Assembly: GCA_963930775.1 (NCBI GenBank)
Contig: OZ005698.1
Coordinates: forward strand, 2,486,501 to 2,550,500
From: Cliona cf. orientalis
Taxonomy: Eukaryota > Porifera > Demospongiae > Clionaida > Clionaidae
Direction of reading: 5' to 3'
DNA length: 64,000 nt
The notes below the pieces were generated by a model. It saw only the letters and a program-made list of their open reading frames with translations, made no database searches and was not told the DNA's origin. Both the position numbers and the translations under genes were made by a program. This document shows, in pieces, positions 34,801-46,227 of this stretch (the stretch's first letter is position 1; each line of letters opens with the position of its first letter).

Positions 34801-36779
34801 TCAGGAGTTGCAAGAGGATGTTAGTCAGCATGAGTCTCGCTGGGGGTCGGCCCAGTCCAGGCTGAGGCTGAGGATACCGAGCCTGGAGAAGGAGAACCAG
34901 GAACTGCGCTCTGACCTCAAGATGATGGAACAGACGAGACTACAGCTGTGGTAAAAACAGGTAAGAATATGGTTGAGGTGTACATGTCTACAAGGTTCAT
35001 CCCAAATGGATGCTGAAGGCATGGAAATTTTATTATGTTGGGGAAAGTTTGTGGGGTAAATTTTCACACTAATCACCAGGCCTTAAATATTATACTGAAA
35101 CCCCTTCACATGCACATGTACATGTACATATATGACTGTATTTGACAAAACCCGGCATATGGGATCCTTGCGCTATTAGCACAATGCACGTTTTTAGTAC
35201 CTCCGGTCAAAAACATGTCAAAGTTGAGTTTTTGTCATATTCATGCCAAAGAATCTTATATTATATTATCTCTGTAATTTCTCCTTATAAATAATATTAT
35301 TGTAAGTAAGGAGGGTGGCAATAACTAGATCTTTGCTATTCTATATACCTGTACCTGATCAGATGGAGCAAGAGCTAGAGCATGCTAAGAGGAGGAGGAA
35401 GGAGCGCTGTAGTGTTACCCCAAAGGTGGAGGCCAGATCAGACCAAGGCCAGGGTATCAGTGATGCTGTGTCAGATGGCTACCAGAGTGATGGGGAGGCA
35501 ATTGACATCTCATCGAGGGCAGAGGAGATCGCTCAACAAGTCATAGAAGATGATCAGTGTAAGATTATCCACACAGTGTTGTTATAATTAAGGATATAGC
35601 TCCATGTACGTACATGTACATGCACACAGCAGCTTAAATGTTCTATGCTATACTTTGTGGAACTGGGAATGTTTGCTTATTATTACCCCGCGTGCGCGCA
35701 TGCGCAGCAGGGGGTAAAGCAATCGGTTTGTCTGTTGTCTGTTGTCTGTTGTCTGTTGTCTGTCGTCTGTCGTCTGTCAGCATAAAAATCGGCAAATCTC
35801 AACATTTAAGCAAAAGTAGGGTCAATAAATGGCATAAAATGGTGTAAGACTGCGAAAAAACACCTTCTGTCTCATTCTTAACCCCAGGCAATACCTAGGG
35901 AAGCTACAAATCGTGCGAGTATGTCGGACACGCCCACCTAGTACTTCATGAAGTCTATTGCGCATGCTCGAGCTATTCAACTATTTCTAGGGAGTCTACT
36001 GCGCATGCTCAAGCTGCTCTACTAGCACAAATTAATGTTATTTGTGATCATGGATCTCAGAAGGGAACGAAAAAGTTCAAGAGTAGCAAGAGATCCAAGG
36101 AAGCTAGAAATTGTGCGAGTATGTCGGACACACCTTCATCGATATCGGACATGCCCACCTAGCACCTCATGAACTCTGCCATGGGAGTCTACTGTGCATG
36201 CTAGAGCTGCTCTACAGCATATATATACTTCTAGCACAAAATTAATGTCATTTGTGATCACGGCTCTCAGAAGGGAACGAAAAAGTTCATGCGTAGCAAG
36301 AGACTAAACTTCAAAGAACAGAGGTCTCAGGCATGGCCATGGGGGAGATTGCAATGGCACGCGGGGTATGTGCTCTATGAGCTCTAGTTGTATATTGTAT
36401 TTATGTACAGTTGATGGACGAAGCGGAAGAAGAATGCCAAGTGGTGAGCTGAAAGACTTTCCCTCTGACGGCTGTGAACAGACAACCACCACTAGTGGAG
36501 TGGAGCAGGAAATCCATAATGAGGAAGAAGATGGTGGGAACCAGCATCATCAATAACTCTAGAAAGAAACCAGCAGGCAAGCATGTCTGCTTCTCCACAA
36601 GCCCCAGAAGAAAACCTAAACCTCTCTCCTTGTCTCCCTCTAAGAGATTGTCACAAAGTGCTAAACAGCAGAGAACCAGCCCAAAGAAGAAATCTACTGT
36701 TCACCTGTCCCCTTTAAAGAGTGGAGGAGAGGGTGGGAGGATTGTGAGGGAGAGGGCAGGGAGCTACAGTGATGGAACA
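34801..36779 (+). pseudogene. CENPJ fragment, copy C (exons 9-11)
   Basis: Exon 9 34801-34960 (with an extra tca at its start shared with copy D, and a CAA to TAA stop near its end), exon 10 35363-35558 (196 nt, open) and exon 11 36411-36779 (369 nt instead of 371, so the frame shifts near 36510). The intron between exons 10 and 11 carries the dispersed element at 35680-36388. No 5' or TCP10 exons are attached. It shares the tca insertion with copy D, so C and D are probably closer to each other than to A or B. Not expected to make protein. Confidence 0.85.
35680..36388. mobile_element. Dispersed element in CENPJ copy C intron
   Basis: Starts ttaccccgcgtgcgcgcatg and ggtaaagcaatcggtttgtc, with a short tctgttgtctgt run; ends ctctatgagctctagtt. 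In copies A and B the same intron has no insert, so it inserted into C alone. Internally it repeats the block gtgcgagtatgtcggacac (35908, 36113). Confidence 0.7.
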
Positions 36780-37024
36780 GTAAGGTTCAATCTAGTCATT
36801 GTATACATGCACATGCAGGGCTGCATTTAGAGGTAGGTGTGGGGAGGGGCAATCCCCCACCCACCCCACCACACCCTTGAGATTCATATTCAGTGCTGCC
36901 TCGACATGTATGTTAGTGGTCCTAGCTACATGTGCATATATGCCTATGTGTATTTATGCAAGCATACTTAACCATGATGTACTGAGATGGTTTCCCTTAA
37001 AATTGAATTGGTACTGTTGTGAAA

Positions 37025-37130
37025 AATCATGGAGTCCAGTAATAAGAGTTACCAGTAGTATCAGTGCATGCAGTATAGGCCACTTCTACCAGAGCACAGA
37101 GACTGAGAAAAAGATGTATGGAAGTACTCA
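37025..37130 (-). pseudogene. WxxW gene exon 1 remnant
   Basis: Minus-strand match to the signal-peptide exon of the WxxW genes (start atgagtacttccatacat, then tctcagtctctgtgctct). It breaks off within the exon; no exon 2 is attached directly. Confidence 0.65.
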
Positions 37131-39004
37131 TTTTTGAGTCTGTTGTGTAACTCTGGATCGGACTCTGTAGCTAGCTAATTATATTTCAGCTGGTTGAGAG
37201 ATCCTAGAATTTTGATGTGAGTTGCTGAGGGTATGCTCTGTCAATCCTTTTTAGATCAGTAAGCCACAGCGGTCCATGGCCAAAACACACACACACACAC
37301 ACACACAAACAATAGCTATAACGTAATGTAATAATATTATCATCATGATTATAAACAGTGATTCATTAAAGGGGTCTGACTCACTGAAAGTGCCTAAAAT
37401 AACTATATGCTCTCAAACTTGATGGCTATTAGCTATACCTCATCCTGATGTTGATGTTTTTTTTATTACAGTATATATAGCTACCCTTCATAGGTCGAAG
37501 TTTAATCATTCAGGACTGAACCCACTGAGCTCTAATAAGCATTAATTGACTGAAACCAGAACAGGAGCCTCCATCCTGATTGGGATTCATGTTTCCATTA
37601 TCCATTACCACATTATTATTGTGTGTGGTTTGTGGCAGTGATATCCTGTGTGGGCATGCACAGGGATATAATTATTATAATTAATTTTATCATTATACAA
37701 TGCATTAGATTAAAAAGGATCACTGAAAGTACATGTACTATGATAGTTGCAGCACTAGATGTAACAGTACGTAGTTCTCATGCACCTTCCCAGTTCGTCT
37801 GGTTGAAATTAGAAACTCGTCTGATGTTTATCTCACTATACAACCCCAGACAAAATCATGAAGCTATACACTCAGGGTACCTTGTGAGTAGCTAATCAGT
37901 CAAAGCCCATGTCAGAATATAAACATAGGCGTAGGAAGATATTGAAGGTTGGGTGGGCCCAATATCCAGTTGCGCGCAAACAGCGCAAAATGTTTACGAC
38001 CACGCCCATTTTGTGTCAAACCACGCCCATTTTTGCACGATCGAGACTGCTATTGCGAGTCTCTCGATGAATTCACGGTAAGTCGAATGGAATAGATTTG
38101 GAAGCAATTGAGGCACATTCACTCATAGTCACTGCAGACTATAGCTGGATTGGATCCTATTCTGAAATGCAGGTGTGAAATGTCAGCTCAAAAAGTGGGG
38201 GGGGCCCTGGCCCCTGTGGCCACCCCTAATCCTACGCCCGGCCATGAATAACATTCAAAGATGCTAAAATATAATATACTTTTAATAGGGTTTTCAAGCC
38301 CAAAAATTAAGACTTAGTTTGATTAGCCAGTCATTTAGATCTTTATGTACTTGAAAAGTAGGAAAAATGCCATGATTCTATCATGGGAAGATTTTACGTG
38401 ACTTCTCCCTTGGGTTAATCATGGGGAGATTTTACATGACTTCTGCCATGATCTAATCATGGGAGGATTTTACGTCACATGTAAAGTATTCCCAGTGTTT
38501 ACATTCGTTACTTTAGCTATATGGGAAGATTTTACGTAACCTGATTAGCCAGTGTGAAGCCACACTTGAAAACTGTAAATTATTTTATAGCACATGCATT
38601 GCATGAAAAAATTATTATGATTGTTTTATGGCCTTGTGTGTTGTTAATTAAGTTTTGCATAGCTACACACGCAGGACGCTGAGTCATACATGCATGCATG
38701 CATACTATAGCGGTGAGAGTTCTGCACTTCATTATAAGTGCAGGGTATTATGTATAGTTACTCAATACACAGTGAGCTATTCTATACACACATGTGCATG
38801 AGTCATGTATGCATTGTAGCGGTGAGCACTCCAGTGCATTCATTAATTCTAGTCATACAAGTCATAGAATTATGTAGCTATTCAGCAAAAGAATACTAAT
38901 AATATTATTATTATGACTTAGAGCTAGCTAGCTAAGATGTCAAAGAAAGTCACACTACTTAATTGTACTTGTTCTGCAGCTGCATGGTGCCGATATCCTC
39001 AGCA
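37131..39004. other. Repeat-rich spacer
   Basis: No gene. Contains a CA microsatellite (37287-37308), a 'gattaaaaagg..cactgaaag' dispersed repeat (37366-37740), an element with ends ataggcgtaggaag and cctacgccc (37927-38241), and a tandem of atcatgggaagattttacgt units (38370-38540). Confidence 0.55.
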
Positions 39005-40694
39005 TTAAGTTGACCAGCATGGCTCTGAGCATATGAACTGGACCTCATAGTCCCTGCAGGTGTCTGGAAAGTTTTCAATATTCAGACATAATCCTCCAGT
39101 CTGCACATCGCAGGTCATCGTCTGTCCGATATCCAGATAATCCTGTCCTGTGCTTCTCTCTCGGCACTTTATACCAATTGGATTGGGGCATACCAGGGAA
39201 GGACTGAAGTCACGAATTGTTTCACAGTCACAGGTTTTACTTGGGTCGTCTCTGTCAAGCCACAGAGTTTCACAGTGGCTAGAGCAGCTAATACCAGCGG
39301 TGTCTTGAATGGTGCCAGCAGGACAGAGGAACCGAACTCGATAGTCCAGACAATTTCCATCACTTTGTTTAGCATTCTGGCAAACAAGACCTTTATGAGC
39401 CAAACAAGTCACAGTCTCTCCTGTACATGAAAATAATGATGAAATGTCATGCATAAAGTCATAATTTTATAGAGAATCAAAATAGTACACGAGAGCACAT
39501 ATCCCGTGCGCTGCATTGGCATTCCGGAGCGTGAGCCACACAGTATGCAGCAGCACAAGTGTACCTGTTGACGAACTTCACTTATACCCGCATGATATTC
39601 TGCAATTATAGGTACCGCCGGAACCATATCCATCTGGAGTAAACGACCAATATCGGGAGAACGGAAACAGCTGTGATCGTTGGTCTTGCGCAAGGATGTA
39701 GCCCCACTAACGTAGCTAATGCTTGCAAACCGAATGGTACCTAGCTTGGGGCGATGTTGTGTTTTCGCGATATATTCCGCCAGTATCCAAAAACTGCAGT
39801 TTTCGGACAAAACCATCAATTTTCGGACAGCGCTAATCATAATATGTGTCCAGAAGCAGAGCCAGATATCGAAAGCAGCCTGCAAAGTTGCAGCTTATAT
39901 TTGTTCCTCTAACACACCTCCAAACCTTGACTGCAAACGACCTCATTTGCCCTCAGCAGCGTTGCTTGTATTTGCCCGATTTCTAAATAATTGATCCCGA
40001 TATTGGTGTCTGAATATTGATGTGTCCAACAATAATTGAAGGGTCGAGAACCAGAGGGGCCTAACCCCAAATTGAATGTGGGAAATTGTCCGAAAAGCTC
40101 AAAAATGGACTAAAAACCAAACACCCTACTCTACCAAATCTGATTCACTCAAATTTTCAAAAATGTGAATTCTCTGTTGCTCATGAAATGCATTTTGAAC
40201 ATATTTTCAAGGGGGCTAACTCAACATTTGTGGGTTAGGCCACTCTGGTTCTGAGCCCTTCAATTATTGATCGATCACTGTACTCACGAGTCGCTCAGAT
40301 TTCTAGATAAGTCTCCAGATTACTTCATCCCTTGCTGCGCATGTGCGTGGGGACAATAATTTTTGCAGCATGCATAGTATATAGCTATAATAATTGGTAA
40401 CACTATAATTATTATTATTATTTGCAATTCGAATCTGTAGTTGCGTGACATATTTAATTTATTGCACGTACCTGTACTTTGATATGGTTGACCAGATGTA
40501 GTTTGACACTCAATTCCGACTGGCCTTGGGCAGACCTGGGATTCAGGAAAATTATGTAGAGTTTCCCAGTCACCAGTTTTTCCGGGATTGTCTCGATTAA
40601 ACCACCGAGTCCAGCAATAATTAGTACCAGTGTGGCTCGTATACACCACTCCTACCAGAGCACAGAGAAGCAAAAGCTGTGTGGAGGTACTCAT
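39005..40694 (-). CDS. Secreted protein with two WxxW domains
   Basis: Extracellular protein; the WxxW (Mucin2_WxxW) domain is a cysteine-rich module of mucins and cartilage intermediate layer protein. Two exons, 40694-40472 and 39420-39005, give 212 aa. Signal peptide MSTSTQLLLLCALVGVVYT; domain 1 starts CWTRWFNRDNPGKTGDWETL and continues CPRPVGIECQ, crossing the intron to CQNAKQ..LDYRVRFLC; domain 2 runs from LWLDRDDPSKTCDCETI through CPNPIGIKCRERSTGQDY to CRDYEVQFIC and ends CWST. The first W of W-x-x-W is replaced by other residues in domain 2. TATA at 40805-40798. The intron holds a MITE (40038-40261). It is one of a family of at least four related copies in the window, each placed after a CENPJ fragment. 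Confidence 0.8.
40038..40261. mobile_element. 'gaaggg' MITE in WxxW intron
   Basis: Ends gaagggtcgagaaccagag and ctggttctgagcccttc are inverted; both sides flanked by aatt. Inner arms carry ctaacccc...ttaggcc. Same family as the element at 60388-60618. Confidence 0.8.
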
Positions 40695-40797
40695 TTTTGA
40701 GAGTGCAAGAGTTACTAGCTGTAAATCAGATAGTTCAGCTGGTTGACAGATCCTAGAATTAATTTCGATGTGCTATTGCAACTAGCTAATTCTGTCA

Positions 40798-40805
40798 TTT
40801 TATAG
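40798..40805 (-). promoter_or_regulatory. TATA-like box of WxxW gene
   Basis: TATAAAAT on the minus strand, about 105 bp before the ATG at 40694. Confidence 0.5.
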
Positions 40806-41009
40806 CTACTATTTTGGCTAGGTATGATGTTGATCTAAAAGTGTACTTTAACCTCATCGGAGCACTTTGCTAACCCAATTAGGCCATCACTTATAATAAA
40901 ATAGTCTCCCGTCCCCTTCCCTGCATGCTTTGGCACCCACATCCTCACTAATTATTGAGTTTCATTGGCCACACCCCTTAATTCGTGGCAGCCTTCCACT
41001 TACCGTGTC

Positions 41010-41640
41010 CTACGGCCCTATTAAATTAATCATAGGTACTTGCAAACTGTCAGGCAGGTAGTAAAGTTGGCAAGAGTTTTGTACAGACAGCTAGATTAAG
41101 TGTCAGTTGCATGCACATTATAGGATATAGGTAGCCAAGCAGAGAGCATGCACTGATGCACAGATGGCTCTTTAGGTACCTGCAAACTATCAGGCAGGGT
41201 ATGTAAAGTTGGCAAAAATTTTGTACAGGTAGCTAGATTAAGTGTCGGTTGCATGCACATGCATTGATTGCCATGCATGGTAACAATAAATATCATAGTG
41301 GTAGCTGTGCAGAGAGCATGCACTGATGCACAGATGGCTCTTTAGGTACCTGGAAACTATCAGGCAGGTATGTAAAGTTGACAAGAATTTGTACAGGTAG
41401 CTAGATTAAGTGTCGGTTGCATGCACATGCATTGATTGCCATGCATGGTAACAATAAATATCATAATGGTAGCTGTGCAGCCGGAGAGCATGCACTGATG
41501 CACAGATGGCTCTTTAGGTACCTGGAAACTATCAGGCAAGAATTTTGTACAGGTAGCTAGATTAAGTGTCGACCAGTTGCATACACATGCATTGGTGCCA
41601 TGCATGGTAAACAATATTAATAATAGTACTAGCATAGCAT
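41010..41640. repeat. ~170-bp satellite array, about four units
   Basis: Units with ggtacctggaaactatcagg, aaagttggcaa, ttttgtacaggtagctagat, gttgcatgcacatgcattga and gagcatgcactgatgcacag. Same unit as 33720-34110. The two minus frames reading MHGNQCMCMQPTLNLATCTK are repeat translations, not genes. Confidence 0.88.
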
Positions 41641-42238
41641 CACCAGCTAATGTTCACTACATCTTGCTACAGTATGGCGAATAATTTTCGTTATTTTCGT
41701 GGTTGACTTGGCAGTCACGAAATTTTAATGATGGGCGTGGCCACAAACATCGATCGTGGTAGTGCTTTCCACTATTAGCAAGCAATAGTAGCCACTATCA
41801 TCCAGCGTCTTCGACACTAATATTCTTCTATCTCATACCGTGCAGAGAGCATGCAGCTCTTTAGGTATCTGCAAACTATCATGATGCAGGCAGGGCAGGT
41901 ATACGTAGCTAAGTAAAGTTGGCATGAATTTTGTACAGATGCATCTATTTATATTATAGGTCATTGATAGTATAAGAATACCTGTTGTTTATAATAATAT
42001 TATTATAGATTATAGATGTATAATTATTATACGTAAGTTCTATAATCTATGTTCTTATCAATCAGTGACTACATGTTACTGACACAGCTAGGTGATTATG
42101 AAACGTGCAATATGAGAGGTTATAATATTATAATTCCCGGTATAGTACCGTAGAGGACGGGTTTTACTGATTGCGTAGTTTAATAGCTAATTGCGTTCTA
42201 GTCTGACAAGTCAGGCCAAATTGCGAATCCAATAATTG
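41641..42238. other. Spacer before LTR element
   Basis: AT-rich, with one further piece of the satellite (41850-41935). No gene recognised. Confidence 0.5.
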
Positions 42239-42243
42239 TGACG

Positions 42244-44453
42244 TGTTGTATATTATCGAACTTGAACTTAGACAATTTCTATAGTGTATGCATGTATTAA
42301 TTTCTGTAGCAAACGACGTTGCTGACGAGAAGAAAGTGGCAGTGTTTCTGAGTCTAATTGGTAGCAAGACCTATTCTCTTCTTCGAAATCTCGTGTCACC
42401 CACCCGTCCCCAGGAGAAGTTGTACAAAGACCTGGTGGAGGTTCTGAAAGACCATTACGAACCCAAGCATATCGTCATAGCGGAGAGATTTCATTTTCAT
42501 CGCCGTGCTCAAGCCGGAGGTGAGTCGATTTCTGAATACCTGGCTGAGCTTCGCAGGCTGTCAACGCACTGTGAGTTCGGGGCTTACCTTGAAGAGGCCC
42601 TGAGAGACCGCCTTGTGTGTGGTCTACGGAGCGAATCGATTCAAAAGAAGTTGCTCACTGTGGCTGACCTCTCACTTGTAAAGGCACAGGAAGTGTCATT
42701 AGGTATGGAGGCAGCTGAGAAAAGTGCAAAATTGCTAAAAACCATGGAGCCTGCAGTGAACAAAGTAGCTATCAACGAAAGTGTGCTATCGATGTGGCAA
42801 AACAAATCACGACCAGAAAGAGTGTCATTTCAAAGACGTTGACTGTCACAACTGTGGCAAGCATGGACACATTGCGGCAGTATGTCGATCACCGAAGAAA
42901 TCAGCAAAGGCACATCCGACTCGCCGTACAAAGCGATACAGCAGGGAGCACCGATCACAAACAAAGTACGTCACCGCTGAAGCCAACTCAGAACCGGAGG
43001 ATGACGAGCTTACAGTTGAGGAAGGCTGCCTATTGTGGGGTGGCCGAGTCATCATACCCCACTCCTTGAAAGCGAAAGTTATGGCAGAGCTACACAAAGA
43101 GCATCTTGGGATTGCTAAAATGAAGGCAGTAGCCCGAAGTTACGTGTGGTGGAGGGGTATTGATCGAGATCTAGAGCAAATAGTGAAGTCTACTCAGCAT
43201 GTGCTGCTGTGAAACAAGCGCCAGTAAAAGCACCCCTACACCCCTGGACATGGCCGAGTCGCCCGTGGGAGAGGGTTCATATCGATTTTGCGGGCCCCTT
43301 TCTCAACAAGAACTTCTGATCGCAGTGGACGCTCATTCCAAATGGGCTGAAGTAGTCGAAATGTCGCAAACAACGACCGCTAAGACTATCACCGCATTAC
43401 GTCACATGTTTGCCACGCATGGCATTCCCGAACAGTTAGTGTCGGACAATGGTCCGCAGTTTACGTCAACCGAATTCGTCGAATTTGTCAAGGCAAACGG
43501 AATCAAACACACGAAATCCTCTCCTTATCACCCCGCCACAAACGGCGAAGCTGAAAGGTTTGTCCGTACCTTCAAGGAAGCGATGAAAACAGGATGAAGT
43601 GGTGGACTGACATTAGCACACCAGTTGGATAATTTCTTGTTGACCTATCGCACAACCCCACATTCCACAACAGGAGTGCCACCGTGTGAGTTGCTGATGG
43701 GAAGGAGTTTACACACTCGCCTTGATCTGTTGAGACCAAATCTTGGTAGAACTGTCCGACAAAGCCAGTCGAGAGAGATAGAACAGAAGCAGGGATCCAC
43801 AAGACTGAGAAACTTTGACATTGGTGCCCCGGTGATGGCGAGAAGTTTTGGTGGATCTGGTCCAGACTGGGTTCCTGGAGTGATCGCTCAAAAGATAGGA
43901 CCGTTGACTTACCTCGTCGATGTCTCGGGAGGCAGACTCTGGAAGCGACACGTGGACCACATAAAGGACCATCAAAGGCCCGTGACTGTCTCTGATGATA
44001 GTGAGATAGATGTGGACATTCCAGATACACCTGAGCCTCAAGAACCTGACGTTATCGATAACCCAGAAACCAAAACACCAGAGGAGCCCACGGAACCCAC
44101 TCCACCCGAGGAGCCAAGTGCACCTGATCCCTCCACCGAGAGCAGGCGATACCCTATTCGACAACGCCGAGCTCCAGAACGGTTCGACTCCCAAACCTGG
44201 TGAGGGAGGGATGTTGTATATTATTGAACTTGAACTTAGACAATTTCTATAGTGTATGCATGTATTAATTTCTGTACGCATGCGTGTTAGTTGGCCGGAC
44301 CTTTTGCCCGGTTCATTGTTCTTGTTTTGCGCTGGCCGCCAGCGGCCCGCCCTTTACCTGCTTTGTGCTATCATATATATGTTATCGTGTCATGACAATA
44401 ATACAGTTTTTAGCATCAGATCTTTCCGCTAACAAAACGTACGAGACGTAACA
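42244..44453 (+). mobile_element. Ty3/Gypsy LTR retroelement fossil
   Basis: The element is bordered by the 5-bp target duplication tgacg (42239-42243 and 44454-44458). The right LTR (44212-44453, 242 bp) begins tgttgtatatta and ends in aaca, and is preceded by a purine tract. The left-end repeat agrees with it at 64 of 65 positions compared, so the insertion is young. Recognisable parts: a gag-like region with two zinc knuckles (CYRCGKTNH, CHNCGKHGH), an integrase zinc-binding region, integrase core and a GPY-like C-terminal stretch. It is broken, with several breaks, and does not show all parts of a complete family member. Confidence 0.85.
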
Positions 44454-44624
44454 TGACGGACGACCCTGTACCGTACAGTAGTATACGTGCACGTTTATGT
44501 TTGCGAATCTATTATTAATTGCTATATAAACGTAAAAAAAAAACTCGCAATTCACAATTAATAGATACTTGCAATTAAAACCCAATCTACGGTATGTGAA
44601 TGCCATCAACTATTAATGTACAGT

Positions 44625-44915
44625 ATGCTTAGTGTGTGGTCTCCTTGAAAGAAAAAGGTGTAATACTCGCTTAGACAGAAAAATCTCTTCATTGTCTTTG
44701 AGCATCCAACATTCTGTTTCAGACAGGTTGATATGTAGCCAATATGGTATGGACCACTTTTTGTGATAGAGTTCTCAATAAATTTATGATAACAATAATT
44801 ATTCAAAAATATACATGTCATGTATATTAAAGTGCCCCGGCTTTCTTTCTACTATGGCGCATAGCTATATAGCTAAGCTTATGTATTAAGAGGCAGCCGT
44901 GACAGATTGTTGTCA
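44625..44915. repeat. Direct repeat left of NLR gene
   Basis: Shares tactcgcttagacagaaaaa, gagcatccaac, tctgtttcagac, ggttgatatgtagccaatat, tttctttctactatgg and gtattaagaggcagc with 49690-50110, in the same orientation. The pair brackets the NLR gene. Confidence 0.75.
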
Positions 44916-45317
44916 TGCATGGTGATGGATATCAGGTAAAGAATGTCCCCTTCAGTGGCGTAAGAAGATGTTTTTGAACAGGGAAGCTATAAATAAAATT
45001 GCGTGCAAAGCACGCAAAAATTAGTTTCGATCACACGATAATATTATATCTTCAAACCATGTCCATTATTATGCTAATTTGGCTGTAAAGTAGATTTTAC
45101 ATCATAATCTGAAGATATCAAGGTTTAGGCCCACTTGGCTGACAAACTTAAGATTGGGGGGGGGCAAAATATCCTGATCTACAGGTACTGTACCATTGTG
45201 AAAGAGGGCCCACTACGGAATGTCGGCCCACCCCCTACTTTGTGCTCAATTTCCTGCTGATTCTCTTCCTAGCCCCTCCCATTAGCCACACCCCTCTCTC
45301 TCTTTTCTCCCCCGCAG

Positions 45318-45448
45318 TGACCAGTCGTTGTAAGCACTGTTTCCATATGCACTGCATGTATCATGAAGTGGTTGGCTGCTCAGCAGATGCAGCAGCACTG
45401 TCCCATGCATGTGCAGGCAGGAATGGCAGTTCAGTGACTGATCTGTAG
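45318..45448 (+). CDS. Possible orphan terminal exon with Cys/His cluster
   Basis: A strong acceptor (pyrimidine tract then cccgcag) precedes an open stretch reading TSRCKHCFHMHCMYHEVVGC and ending with TAG after SSVTDL. The C-x2-C-x-H-x-H-C spacing could bind zinc, as in RING- or C1-like modules, but it is too short to assign. No matching upstream exon was found. It may be a relic or chance; low confidence. Confidence 0.25.
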
Positions 45449-45510
45449 GAACAGCTTCAATCATAAAATTGCAAGTTACATGCATGTGAAACACAACTAT
45501 CATGATGATA

Positions 45511-45770
45511 ATGCACCTATCAATGCAAATCCCCACCCACCCCCTCCCGGGCATGGGTGGGGATTTGCCACAGAGGGGGTAAAAAAGACGCTCCCCGGGG
45601 GGTAAACATTTTGGCAAATAACCCTAGTATAAGTATATGGAGCATGTAATACACGATACTCTGAGTATACAAAAGCACCACCCCTGGGGCAGGGCTTGAG
45701 GATCAAGAGACGCTCAAATCCCCACTTGTGCCCGGGAGGGGGTGGGTGGGGATTTGCATTGATAGGTGCA
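45511..45770. mobile_element. Inverted-repeat element with 'tgcaaatcccc' ends
   Basis: Left gcacctatcaatgcaaatcc and right ggatttgcattgataggtgc are perfect complements, with ccacccaccccctcccggg / cccgggagggggtgggtgg inside. About 260 bp and non-coding. Confidence 0.85.
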
Positions 45771-46227
45771 TAATATTAAAGCGACATTTTATGTGATATA
45801 TTTTGAGTTTTATTATTAATATGAATTATGCAAATCAAACAATGGTTAAATCCTGACCCCAATATTAATAATAATATTATTATTAATCTAATTATGATTA
45901 AAAATTTGACACAAAATAAAATAAGTATTAAGCTTGAGGTTTTCCCAAATAGTATTTAGGACGAAAAATTACATACATACATTCTACAATTGATAGCTAC
46001 GAGCTAGATCTTGTTACACCAATCCAGCATTATTCTTCTCAGTGAAAAATAATAATTCATCATAATGTCATACTCTAGACTAAGTCCAATATACAATGTC
46101 ATGTGACAATATTAACCTTTGCCGAAAGTTTGAGTATAATATAATAATTATTATTATTGTGTTGAATTAAATGATAATTATTATTAGAGGTGACGAAAAA
46201 ATTATACAATTTATTGTAATATTTTGA

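Larger units (their letters stand above)
44454..46227. other. Spacer left of NLR gene
   Basis: Contains a ~290-bp block (44625-44915) that recurs right of the NLR gene (49690-50110), an inverted-repeat element at 45511-45770, a possible short exon at 45318-45448, and AT-rich sequence. No other gene seen. Confidence 0.55.

Noticed and set aside
41096-41635. Two related Cys-rich minus frames (MHGNQCMCMQ)
   Set aside because: They are the same satellite unit read twice; no start context, no signal peptide, and each frame ends at unit borders.
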